Shown one piece after another: positions 15,777 to 23,912 of a stretch of 32,181 nucleotides of DNA. Under the pieces are notes generated by a model. The model ran no database searches. It was not told where the DNA came from and saw only the letters and a program-made list of their open reading frames with translations. Made by a program: the position numbers and the translations under genes. Source of the stretch: Nostoc paludosum FACHB-159 (GTDB taxonomy: Bacteria; Cyanobacteriota; Cyanobacteriia; Cyanobacteriales; Nostocaceae). Within the stretch, counting starts at the first letter, position 1; each line of letters opens with the position of its first letter. The stretch spans positions 1-32,181 of the forward strand of contig NZ_JACJTU010000066.1 of NCBI RefSeq assembly GCF_014698835.1. Direction: 5' to 3'.

Positions 15777-16832
15777 TTATTTATGCAATGCACTAACAGG
15801 TAATTTCTTTTCAGAAGCTTCTAAACTCCAACCCTTCGCTAAATATTTTTGCTGCAATTTACGCAAAGCAATGCCCAAACCATCAGCAGCAACGTGAATT
15901 TCCTCCGAAACGTCTGGTAATGGTTGAGGATCTAAACTTTCAATCACAATCGTATCTTCATGGGCAAGTATACTATCAAGCTTGATGAAAAATTTATCTA
16001 ACCAAGGAAAGGGTAAAACATTGCGGAATAAAATACGTTTTACAGAAGTAGTTTTTTCATCAATTGGACAGTACCCTGCTAAAACAGCAAACTTAATCGC
16101 CCAACGACTATCTCCACCTACATTGATTTCTGCTAAAGTGAAATTAGGTAAATAAAAGCTCAATCTTAATGTGACACGTGGACGACCACCTAATAAAAAG
16201 TTGAGAACACTTTTAGAACTACTTAAAGAATCATAAGTGAATTTAGCAACTGCACTATAATCTTGTTCATCTACGTCATATTTAACAGTAGAATTTAGTG
16301 GAATTCTTTGACCAAATGATTTTCTGTGAATAGCAATTACATGAGCAAAATCTAAATTAGTTTCCATGAGGCGGACATAATTAGCCTTGTCTAAATCCAC
16401 ATGGGGAGCCGCACGCATAGATGAAGCAAATAAATATTCAGGAATATTTGTTGGTAAAGGAGGACGTTCTGCTTCGGGTAAATCTCCATAAAATAGCCAC
16501 ACGAAACCATATTTTTCTTGTACTGCGTATGTTTGTACTTTAGCTCTTTGAGGAATCGGTGTCTCAGGTGAATTAGCAGGAATATCAATACATTTACCAT
16601 CGTCTTGGAATTTCCATCCGTGATAAGGACAACGGATACAGCCATCTTCTACCCAACCTAAAGAAAGTGCAGCACCACGATGAGGACATTGGTCTTTGAG
16701 AATTACTACTTGTCCTTGACGATTGCGGTAAAGAACAAACTTCTCATTGAATATCACTGTTTGTAGAGGTTTATCGGTGATATTGGCACTAAATTCACAA
16801 ACATACCAAAAGTTTTTCAAATTCTTTGACAT
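15777..16832 (-). CDS. Rieske non-haem iron oxygenase (PaO/CAO-like), paralogue 1
   Basis: The 351-aa protein has an N-terminal Rieske domain with Cys49-x-His51 (CPHRGAALSLGW) and Cys68-x2-His71 (CPYHGWKFQ), then a catalytic domain with the mononuclear-iron motif NLDFAHVIAIH: bridging Asp161 and iron ligands His164 and His169. An acidic third-ligand candidate is in HEDTIV near residue 290. The family includes pheophorbide a oxygenase and chlorophyllide a oxygenase, so a tetrapyrrole substrate fits. No C-terminal membrane helices are obvious. It follows a close paralogue by 95 bp containing a hairpin, and precedes the P450. All redox residues are present, so it is probably active, taking electrons from a ferredoxin encoded elsewhere. 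Confidence 0.93.
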   Translation of the reverse strand: MSKNLKNFWYVCEFSANITDKPLQTVIFNEKFVLYRNRQGQVVILKDQCPHRGAALSLGWVEDGCIRCPYHGWKFQDDGKCIDIPANSPETPIPQRAKVQTYAVQEKYGFVWLFYGDLPEAERPPLPTNIPEYLFASSMRAAPHVDLDKANYVRLMETNLDFAHVIAIHRKSFGQRIPLNSTVKYDVDEQDYSAVAKFTYDSLSSSKSVLNFLLGGRPRVTLRLSFYLPNFTLAEINVGGDSRWAIKFAVLAGYCPIDEKTTSVKRILFRNVLPFPWLDKFFIKLDSILAHEDTIVIESLDPQPLPDVSEEIHVAADGLGIALRKLQQKYLAKGWSLEASEKKLPVSALHK

Positions 16833-16869
16833 GACTATTAGTTCCTACTTTTTTTAAGTCTTATCTGGT

Positions 16870-16898
16870 GGTGCGTTAGGCTGAAGCCATAACGCACC
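16870..16898. terminator. Perfect-stem hairpin between the two Rieske genes
   Basis: GGTGCGTTA (16870-16878) pairs with TAACGCACC (16890-16898), and inside it GGCT pairs with AGCC around a GA loop, leaving one bulged A. No U tract follows on either strand, so it may be a dispersed repeat hairpin affecting mRNA stability or attenuation rather than a true terminator. TGAATTCTGAATTC follows at 16909-16921. Confidence 0.6.
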
Positions 16899-16927
16899 CT
16901 ACTCTACTGAATTCTGAATTCTTCTTT

Positions 16928-17992
16928 TTAATTTTTCAAAGCAGCAGCCGATTCTGCTACATGTCCATTGGAAATTTCTAATTTGTTTTTCTTAGCAGGT
17001 TTCAAACCCCAACCTAGTGCTAAATATTTTTGGCGTAGTTTGCGATAAGCAATAGACAAAGCATCAGAAGGTGTATGAATTTCATCTGCTAAATTATCTG
17101 GTATTTCTTGGGGATATTGAGATTCGGTGACTATTCTATCTTCGTTACAAACTTGATAATGGAATTTCAAAAAATATTTATCTGCCCAAGGGTTAGTTAA
17201 CACACTACGAAATTGAATACGCTTAGTAAGAGTAGTGCGATCGTCAACTGGTAAGTGTATAGCATAATTCACTACTTTTCCACGGCTAAAGTCGCTTTCA
17301 ATTCTGGTAACGTTGGGGAGAAAGAAATTGGTTTTGGCTTTCAATACTGTCTTTGATGGACGGAAGAAAAGTCTAAAAATACCTTTTGGTTTAGTGAAAT
17401 TTTTGTATGTAATTCTTGCACTTATGCCCCAAGGTTCCTCTTCAACTTCATACGGTTCAATCTTAGGATCTTGTTTAAAACCCCAACCAAAAGAATTAGC
17501 GTGAACTGTTGCGATATGTGCAGGGCAAAGAGCATTTTCAATTACACGCGTGTAATTAGATTTAACTTCAACTTCTAAGAAAATAGGATGCATTGTTGGG
17601 TCTTCAAATTCCGGAATTGTCGGAATTGGTGGACGTTCTGCTTCTGGCAAATCGCCGTAAAATAGCCAAATAAAACCGTATTTTTCTTGTATTGGGTAAC
17701 CTTCGATGTGCGCTCTTTTAGGAATAGGTGTCTCAGGTGAATTAGCAGGTATTTCAACACATTGGCCATCTGCTTGGAATTTCCAGCCATGATAGGGACA
17801 GCGAATACAACCATCATCTACCCAACCTAAAGAAAGTGCAGCACCGCGATGGGGACATTTGTCTTGGAGTGCTACCACTTGTCCTTGAGAATTACGATAG
17901 AGAACAAATTGCTGATTTAAAATCCGAATTTGTTTAGGTTGATTAGTAACAGCTGCGCTAAATTCGCAAGCATACCAAAAGTTCTTCAACAT
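16928..17992 (-). CDS. Rieske non-haem iron oxygenase, paralogue 2, lacking the bridging aspartate
   Basis: The 354-aa paralogue shares long identical stretches with paralogue 1 in the Rieske domain: Cys46-x-His48 and Cys65-x2-His68, then PANSPETPIP and EKYGFIWLFYGDLPEAERPP. In the catalytic domain the motif reads ENALCPAHIATVH. The iron-ligand histidines are His159 and His164, but the position three before the first histidine, normally Asp, is Cys156 (codon TGC at 17525-17527). In naphthalene dioxygenase that Asp (D205) carries electrons between the Rieske centre and iron and is needed for activity. Candidate third ligand in CNEDRIVTES. It may be a specialised enzyme, a non-oxygenase, or a partner subunit of paralogue 1. 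It is transcribed after hemA. Confidence 0.92.
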   Translation of the reverse strand: MLKNFWYACEFSAAVTNQPKQIRILNQQFVLYRNSQGQVVALQDKCPHRGAALSLGWVDDGCIRCPYHGWKFQADGQCVEIPANSPETPIPKRAHIEGYPIQEKYGFIWLFYGDLPEAERPPIPTIPEFEDPTMHPIFLEVEVKSNYTRVIENALCPAHIATVHANSFGWGFKQDPKIEPYEVEEEPWGISARITYKNFTKPKGIFRLFFRPSKTVLKAKTNFFLPNVTRIESDFSRGKVVNYAIHLPVDDRTTLTKRIQFRSVLTNPWADKYFLKFHYQVCNEDRIVTESQYPQEIPDNLADEIHTPSDALSIAYRKLRQKYLALGWGLKPAKKNKLEISNGHVAESAAALKN

Positions 17993-18276
17993 TTTTGTTT
18001 CCTTTATTTAGATAATTTGATTTTTAGCTGCAAATAATTATTGGATTTAGGAATTTAGATTTTAGATAACCCTATTGAAAGCAGAGGGTTAAATAAATAA
18101 TTTTGGATTTTAGATTTTTTACTCAGCTTGCTTTTTGCAGAGGTAATATAAATTCGCTTGATCTCAGAGATTGTGAGTTTTAAATCTGTAATCCAAAATT
18201 GAAAATCTAAAATTAAGTGATAGTAAATTAGAAAATAGTTTCACAGAAATAATAAATAATCTGATTTACTATCAAA
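17993..18276. repeat. Spacer with degenerate GGATTTTAGATTTT repeats
   Basis: The 284-bp gap between hemA and Rieske paralogue 2 contains scattered TTTAGATTTTAG and TTGGATTTTAGATT runs (about 18042-18070 and 18101-18120) and their complements AATTGAAAATCTAAAATT near 18195-18214, which could pair over a long loop. No open frame or clear promoter is seen. Confidence 0.5.
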
Positions 18277-19626
18277 TTATGTTTGAGAAGATGTTTTTGC
18301 TGTCAAACTATATTGCTGTTCTTTGTTATCTAATGGATGTTGTACAGTAGCGAGATTTTCTAAGTTAAATAACATTTGTACAGTTTGGATAGCACGGCGT
18401 TGTGTTTCTAAATCTTGCTGCGATCGCAAATGTACCATTGGCTCATGAAGAATCTTATTGATAATACCACGAGTTAGAGCTTCGACAGCTTCTTGATGTT
18501 TTTTGGGCAACTCTGCACCCAAACGAGCAAACACTTTTTCTACTTCTTGTTCGCGAATCGTTTCTACTTTTGCGCGTAAACAGTTAATCACAGGAACAGT
18601 TTCTCTGGAACAACACCAACTGCGGAATGTCTGTAATTCCTGTTCTAAAAGTGCCTGTGCTTCTACAATCATTTGACGGCGACTTTCTTGATTTTGGGCA
18701 ACAACAGCCTTCAAATCATCAACATTAAATGTTTGAACGTGAGTTAATTCATTCACATCAGCATTTACGTTACGAGGCACGGATATATCAAACAATAGTA
18801 AAGCCTGATTTGGTTTCAAAACCGCTTCTAATTGAGCTTTATCTAGCAGTGGCTCTGTAGCAGAAGTGCTAGTAAAAACTAAATCTGATGCGGCAACTAA
18901 TGACATCATATCAGTAAGGGGATAACATTCAATTTGAATATCTTTGAACTCACTGACTAATTCTTGCGCTCGTTCCACAGAACGATTGACAACAGAAATT
19001 TTAGTTACCTTTTTTGCCAATAAATGTTGTATCAAGCGTCTGGCCATATTGCCAGCACCCACAATTGTGACTCGGTAATTTGATAAATTATCTACCTTAG
19101 TTTGAGCCAGTTCTACTGCGGCAGAACTAACAGAAACCGCACCCGTTCCAATGGATGTTTCTGTTCTCACGCGCTTTGCAGCAGTAATAGCTTGCTTGAA
19201 TAATTGATTGAGAATGCGTTTATCGGAGTGATTATATTGCTGAATTAAATTATGGGTGTGTTTGACTTGCGCCAAAATTTGTCCCTCTCCAATCACTAGA
19301 CTATCTAGTCCCGCAGCAACCTGCATTAAATGTCTAATAGCGTGGTGATGTTCAAGAGTAAACAAATGTTGAGATAAATCCTGAATAGATAATTGACTAT
19401 GTTCGCTCAAAAACTGGATAATCTCTTGAATTGCCTGTTCAATGTGAATAGCAACTGCATAAATTTCTAGACGGTTGCAGGTATTAATAATTGCGACCTC
19501 TGCAATGTGAGGATAGCTATGTAAATGAGTAATTACCTGTTCAATTTGACTTTCTGCAATGCTCAGTTTTTCTCGAATTTCAACTGGTGCAGTCTTATGA
19601 CTGAGACCTACAACTACGATATTCAT
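18277..19626 (-). CDS. hemA: Glutamyl-tRNA reductase
   Basis: The 449-aa NADPH-dependent enzyme reduces glutamyl-tRNA to glutamate-1-semialdehyde, the first committed and usually rate-limiting step of tetrapyrrole synthesis. Visible: the N-terminal VVGLSHKTAPVEIREKLS, catalytic Cys50 in NTCNRLEIY, the AGLDSLVIGEGQILAQVK signature, the NADPH-binding VTIVGAGNMARRLIQHL, and a C-terminal dimerisation region. Cyanobacterial HemA is regulated by haem feedback, so a cluster-borne copy could raise or uncouple precursor supply (inference). hemL, needed for the next step, is absent here. It lies mid-block, 280 bp downstream of the RTX gene, far enough for its own promoter; none could be assigned confidently. 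Confidence 0.96.
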   Translation of the reverse strand: MNIVVVGLSHKTAPVEIREKLSIAESQIEQVITHLHSYPHIAEVAIINTCNRLEIYAVAIHIEQAIQEIIQFLSEHSQLSIQDLSQHLFTLEHHHAIRHLMQVAAGLDSLVIGEGQILAQVKHTHNLIQQYNHSDKRILNQLFKQAITAAKRVRTETSIGTGAVSVSSAAVELAQTKVDNLSNYRVTIVGAGNMARRLIQHLLAKKVTKISVVNRSVERAQELVSEFKDIQIECYPLTDMMSLVAASDLVFTSTSATEPLLDKAQLEAVLKPNQALLLFDISVPRNVNADVNELTHVQTFNVDDLKAVVAQNQESRRQMIVEAQALLEQELQTFRSWCCSRETVPVINCLRAKVETIREQEVEKVFARLGAELPKKHQEAVEALTRGIINKILHEPMVHLRSQQDLETQRRAIQTVQMLFNLENLATVQHPLDNKEQQYSLTAKTSSQT

Positions 19627-19906
19627 GTTCTTGCCTTGAAGTTCGTTCTCTCTTGGTTAATTAATCTTTAGTGTTTAATGACGTGAACGATCGCTTTTGC
19701 TTTAATAATTAGTCAGAAGTTTTATGTTGTTTTATGCAAATGATTTACTAATTATTTAATTTCTTGAAGCGATCGCTCTTAAATCATTGCAGTACTTGGC
19801 TGATATTCAGCCGATTCAAATTCACATAAATTTACACAAATACGATCCCATCTGTGCAATTAATCCCATTGACCAAATAATTACGAATTACTCTGACAAG
19901 TCTGCA

Positions 19907-21418
19907 TCATCTTACAACAATGTTGAAAGACGTAAAAGCGAGATTACTAGCAAGCTGAGCAAATTGTACTTGTGCGCTTGCACCCGTACCGTCCGCATCA
20001 AAGAAGAGTCCACCTGTGATGTCGTTGTAGATAAACCGTTGTTCTGTGGTGTTGGTAGTATTACCAAGGACAAACTGGAATGGTAAAACCACGCCTGAAG
20101 TCAGCCCACCACCAAACCCAGAAGCAGTAACAACGATGGCATCCTCTGTGACATTAAAATCGCCGATAGTATCAATACCTTGGCCGGGTTCAACAAAGCT
20201 AAATGCATCTTTCCCAGCACCACCAAACAATGTGTCAGCATACTTTCCAGCACCACCAGTAATGATGTCGTTCCCTGCACCACCTAAGAGTAAGTCATTA
20301 CCAGGGCCAGGGTCGAGGAAGTCATCACCATCACCACCATCTAGAGTATCATTGCCGGCATCATCAGCTAAAAAGTCATCACCTGTACCCCCCTTAAGAT
20401 AATCATTACCAGTGGCACCATATAAATAATCGATACCTTCCTCACCATAGAGGAAGTCATTGCCATCATCACCATACAGTCCATCAATACCGGCGCCACC
20501 CTTGAGAGTATCGTTAGAATCACGACCAAAAACGATGTCATTTCCATTGCCTGCATTGATGCGATCGCTTTTCTTGGAACCTATGATGTAATCATTATCA
20601 GCTTCGTTAGTGCCAGAACTAGAACCGCTACCCTTAGCCGGATTAACGATGATGTTAAAGGGAGTAAAAGTAAGACCCTGAGAAAGTTGGGCAAACTGCA
20701 CTTGAGAGGTTGTACCCGTACCATCAGGATCGAAAAATAAACCGCCTGTCACATTGTTGTAGATAAAACGATGATCCGCTGTAGTCGCAGCATCGCCAAC
20801 AACAAATTGAGACGGCGAAAGTGAACCTGGAGTCAGCCCACCACCAAAGCCGAAACCATTAACTATGATGGCATCGTCTGTGGGATTAAAATCTACTATC
20901 TTGTCAATACCTTGTCCAGGCTCAACGAAAATAAATAAGTCTTTGCCCGGCCCACCAATTAATGTATCGCTATTCGGCCCTACGCCACCGGTGACTATAT
21001 CATCACCTGCGCCGCCTATAACTAAATCATAGCCAGGGCCAGGGTCGAGGAAGTCGTTACCATAACCGCCATCTAGGGTATCATTCCCCCCATCATCTGC
21101 GACTAAATCATCGCCTGCACCACCGCTGAGATAATCATTTCCTGCTGCACCATAGAGGAAGTCAATGCCATTACCACCAAACAAGAAGTCATTGCCATCA
21201 TCACCATACAGACCATCGATACCATTACCACCAATTACGATATCAGAGCGATCGCCACCAAAAAGGATATCATTACCATCTTTACCATTTATATAATCGC
21301 CTTTTTGAGAACCTTTGATATCGTCACCCTCTGCTGTCCCAAAGATAGTTTTTTTCTTTTTATCTTTGCATATTTGATTTTTTGGTTTCCAAACAAAATT
21401 GCTATTGTTAACAGACAT
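19907..21418 (-). CDS. RTX-type calcium-binding repeat protein with internal duplication
   Basis: The 503-aa protein is built of GGxGxDxLx nonapeptide repeats, which fold as calcium-loaded beta-rolls in proteins exported by type I secretion. It consists of two similar halves (about residues 25-262 and 278-503). Each has about ten nonapeptides, including DGNDFL and PGPGNDLL types, then a shared non-RTX tail with EPGQGID, a DFN segment, GFGGGLT, RFIYN, TGGLFF and QVQFAQL. The matching order of variants indicates segmental duplication. No catalytic domain or N-terminal signal peptide is seen. It interrupts the tetrapyrrole genes on the same strand. The role is unclear: a surface or sheath protein, or a pigment-associated scaffold, are guesses. 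No secretion ATPase is encoded nearby. Confidence 0.9.
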   Translation of the reverse strand: MSVNNSNFVWKPKNQICKDKKKKTIFGTAEGDDIKGSQKGDYINGKDGNDILFGGDRSDIVIGGNGIDGLYGDDGNDFLFGGNGIDFLYGAAGNDYLSGGAGDDLVADDGGNDTLDGGYGNDFLDPGPGYDLVIGGAGDDIVTGGVGPNSDTLIGGPGKDLFIFVEPGQGIDKIVDFNPTDDAIIVNGFGFGGGLTPGSLSPSQFVVGDAATTADHRFIYNNVTGGLFFDPDGTGTTSQVQFAQLSQGLTFTPFNIIVNPAKGSGSSSGTNEADNDYIIGSKKSDRINAGNGNDIVFGRDSNDTLKGGAGIDGLYGDDGNDFLYGEEGIDYLYGATGNDYLKGGTGDDFLADDAGNDTLDGGDGDDFLDPGPGNDLLLGGAGNDIITGGAGKYADTLFGGAGKDAFSFVEPGQGIDTIGDFNVTEDAIVVTASGFGGGLTSGVVLPFQFVLGNTTNTTEQRFIYNDITGGLFFDADGTGASAQVQFAQLASNLAFTSFNIVVR

Positions 21419-21547
21419 CTTATTCCTATCCCCCAGTATGTAATTCGTTTTTAGTCCCTTTATTCAGCCCTAATTAGCTAAATTTTCGTTCAAAATTTTT
21501 AATTTATTCCACATCTATTTTGCGTATCTAAACTGGATTAAACTCTT

Positions 21548-21573
21548 GTGGAGTAGGCATCTTGTCCGCCCAA
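21548..21573. repeat. Dispersed GGCATCTTGTCCGCC element
   Basis: GTGGAGTAGGCATCTTGTCCGCCCAA upstream of the RTX gene resembles a degenerate copy of the GGGCAAGATGCCC palindromes I recall as common in Nostoc genomes. The imperfect stem is GGCAT/GTCC-like and weak. Only one copy is seen in the window. Confidence 0.4.
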
Positions 21574-21602
21574 TTCATGCAATTTAAATGTGGAATAACT
21601 TA

Positions 21603-23045
21603 TTAAACAACAGGCTGCAATGTATTAGTCAGTGCTGTAACAGCACCTTGCTGTGAATAAGCAAACGGTTCATTTTCATACTGGAAAAAGCCAGGATTGA
21701 GTATACATTGAGGATCGTATTTACGCTTTAACTCATTAATTTTCAACCAGTAATCACCATACTGGAGCCGCCATTTGGGAAGGTCGAATTCCGTCCAACT
21801 CGCTATATATCTTTTGCCACCCATTTGCAAAGCCAACTCAGTCAATTGATTTAATTGTTTTAAAACTGGTTGTACTTGAGATTTAGGAACAGTGGGATAC
21901 ATACCAAAGCCTAAAATCAATTCTTCGTCAGGCAAAGCAAACATCGGTACTTTCGTATTCCGAGCCATCAGACTAAACGAGCCTATCGGTGTAGCTCTGA
22001 AGTCAATAAAAGAGGGTATACGCTCAAGAGCAGTTTGAATGAATTCTTTAGCAATTGAACCAGGCAAAAGAACATCTATCCAAGGGTTAGCAGTTCCGGG
22101 GAGGTGAGGTACTTGAATAGCTGGTTGAATAAACTTACTAAAGTTAAAATCTTCGGTGTGGATATGACGATAGAAATTTAAATCAGAGAGTAGTTCTTGT
22201 TCGTTGATATCATCAAGAGAATCCACCTCTAAAGTGACCTGCATTCTATAGAACCACTCAATTAAAGGCTTAATACCTGTTTCCCCTAGCCTAGAAACTC
22301 CTAATATACAAGGAGAGAACATGGCTAATAATCCATCAACACGATTCTCTAAAATGAGACGACGCTGGTCATTTAAAAAAGTATTGATGTCGTCATAACA
22401 GAGAAAATAAGTACGAGTAAAAGGGCGATACTTTCTCAGACGATGCTGTATTTTAGTGATGATACCAAACTGACCGTAACCACAAAGAGCATGATGAAAT
22501 AACTCACTATTTTCTTCTGGAGTACACCACAACACATCTCCTGTGGTGGTAACAACTTCCAAACCGAGACAATTATCAGCTTGGGAACCATAGCGAAAAG
22601 AATTCTGCCCCAACCCACCTGCACAATGGGTTCCACCAATGGTGACATCAAAATAGTTTGTCAGCACAGGAGGAATAACACCGTGAGGTAAAGAAGTATC
22701 AACAATTTGCTTCCAAGTAGTACCAGCATCAGCTTTAAACCACAACTGCTCAGGACAGAATTCATGAATTTGATTCAGATTTCTCATATCTAGGAGAATT
22801 CCGTCTTGATTTAAAGACTGGCCGCTTAATGAATGTCCCGCAGCCCTAGAAGAAATTGTTAATTCATGTTCAGCAGCATACTTAACTGCTTTGGCAACAT
22901 CAAAAGAATTTTGAGGACGAATAACCACTTGGGGTTGTTTTTGAATAATTCCGCCAAAATCTTGCGAAACTGCTACTAAATCTTCTGCTATAGTGCTAAC
23001 TTCGCCTGTAATAATTTGGTTTAAATCAGAGATAATTCCGTTCAT
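21603..23045 (-). CDS. FAD-binding oxidoreductase, cytokinin-dehydrogenase/BBE-like (VAO superfamily)
   Basis: The 480-aa flavoprotein has an N-terminal FAD domain (VVIRPQNSFDVAKAVKYAAEH) and SSRAAGHSLSGQS, whose His71 is placed to bind FAD covalently. It continues with TNYFDVTIGGTHCAGGLGQNSF and CGYGQFGIITKIQHRLRKY, and ends with the family's YDPQCILNPGFF. The pattern resembles cytokinin dehydrogenases (GHSxxGQ, TVGGT, GQFGIIT). Such enzymes oxidise amines or alcohols or desaturate rings with FAD. In the block it could dehydrogenate a porphyrinogen-type or reduced-ring intermediate (inference). No signal peptide is evident. It is separated from the upstream ATC-hydrolase-like gene by 120 bp holding a strong hairpin. 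Confidence 0.9.
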   Translation of the reverse strand: MNGIISDLNQIITGEVSTIAEDLVAVSQDFGGIIQKQPQVVIRPQNSFDVAKAVKYAAEHELTISSRAAGHSLSGQSLNQDGILLDMRNLNQIHEFCPEQLWFKADAGTTWKQIVDTSLPHGVIPPVLTNYFDVTIGGTHCAGGLGQNSFRYGSQADNCLGLEVVTTTGDVLWCTPEENSELFHHALCGYGQFGIITKIQHRLRKYRPFTRTYFLCYDDINTFLNDQRRLILENRVDGLLAMFSPCILGVSRLGETGIKPLIEWFYRMQVTLEVDSLDDINEQELLSDLNFYRHIHTEDFNFSKFIQPAIQVPHLPGTANPWIDVLLPGSIAKEFIQTALERIPSFIDFRATPIGSFSLMARNTKVPMFALPDEELILGFGMYPTVPKSQVQPVLKQLNQLTELALQMGGKRYIASWTEFDLPKWRLQYGDYWLKINELKRKYDPQCILNPGFFQYENEPFAYSQQGAVTALTNTLQPVV

Positions 23046-23089
23046 AAAAGCAATTTTTAGTGATAGATTTCAGCAGAATAATAGTTGCG

Positions 23090-23120
23090 TAGGTTAGGTT
23101 GAGGAATGAAACCTAACCTA
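23090..23120. terminator. 11-bp stem-loop between the ATC-hydrolase-like and FAD-oxidase genes
   Basis: TAGGTTAGGTT (23090-23100) pairs perfectly with AACCTAACCTA (23110-23120) around a 9-nt loop GAGGAATGA. No U tract follows on the minus strand, so it could be an mRNA-processing or attenuation site, or a dispersed repeat. It lies inside the collinear block. Confidence 0.55.
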
Positions 23121-23165
23121 TAGTTCTAATTAATTCTGATTTCTGAGTTTATAATTTTGGATTCT

Positions 23166-23786
23166 TCAAAAACCCATCTTCATTTTCAACATTCTGATCC
23201 CTGCTCGTATTAATGTAGGAGCTAGTTTCACAATATCGATAATTTGGGTAAAAACGCTGGGTGTATTTTGTTTTAACTCTGTCACTGTGTGAGACGGTCT
23301 TTCATATTTAAATACACAAACACAGTCACCTTCTGCTTGTTTGCTTAACAGTGTAGCTTTCATCCCTGGAAAAGCCCTTCTAGCTGCTTCTTGTTCCATT
23401 TCACAAAGCACGCGACAAGGTGTTTCAAAACCATACTCTTTAGCTAGAGATAAAGCTGGGCAAACTCTTTGAATTTCTAGTGCAGCATCTACACCATTTT
23501 GAGAAACATCTACAATTTCCGTAATAAACCCCATAGGACGCAGTAGGGGAATGGATTTCTTGAAACCTTGAGCGATGGTATTATTATCAATAAATGCTCC
23601 CATCAATGCTTTTTGTTGTTCGGGATATTTTTCCAGCATTTTTTCATAAGCTGCTTCTTCCCCTAACTCTTCTACTAGCTTGTTGTAGCGGATGAACCTA
23701 TTTCTAAATAAGTTGATAGCTTTGGATTTATCCATATTTAGGACATCTTCCAAACGTAAGTCGCCAGCGCCCATTTTTTCTGTCAT
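23166..23786 (-). CDS. L-2-amino-thiazoline-4-carboxylic acid hydrolase-like protein
   Basis: The 206-aa soluble protein has an N-terminal helical region and a C-terminal domain with conserved-looking cysteines: RVCPALSLAKEYG, TPCRVLCEMEQEAA, FPGMKATLLSKQ and GDCVCVFKYER. The CP / PCxxLCE / GDCxCxF pattern resembles the ATC-hydrolase-like (PF14196-type) family, whose characterised member opens a thiazoline ring. Many members occur in metabolic clusters without known function. A purine-rich AGGA lies about 10 bases upstream of the ATG at 23786, supporting this start. In the cluster it might hydrolyse a ring or side chain, or bind a tetrapyrrole; neither is shown. Family assignment is by motif memory, hence moderate. 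Confidence 0.65.
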   Translation of the reverse strand: MTEKMGAGDLRLEDVLNMDKSKAINLFRNRFIRYNKLVEELGEEAAYEKMLEKYPEQQKALMGAFIDNNTIAQGFKKSIPLLRPMGFITEIVDVSQNGVDAALEIQRVCPALSLAKEYGFETPCRVLCEMEQEAARRAFPGMKATLLSKQAEGDCVCVFKYERPSHTVTELKQNTPSVFTQIIDIVKLAPTLIRAGIRMLKMKMGF

Positions 23787-23912
23787 TTTTTGTAGTTCCT
23801 ATGAGTAATTTTTATCAAAAAAATTGACGAGACCTTTAGTAATCTAGTAAAGTGAAAAGCCTGAGGTTTTCAGCTAATTATAAATCCTGCCCTTGCTATT
23901 CTTAGTTCTGCA

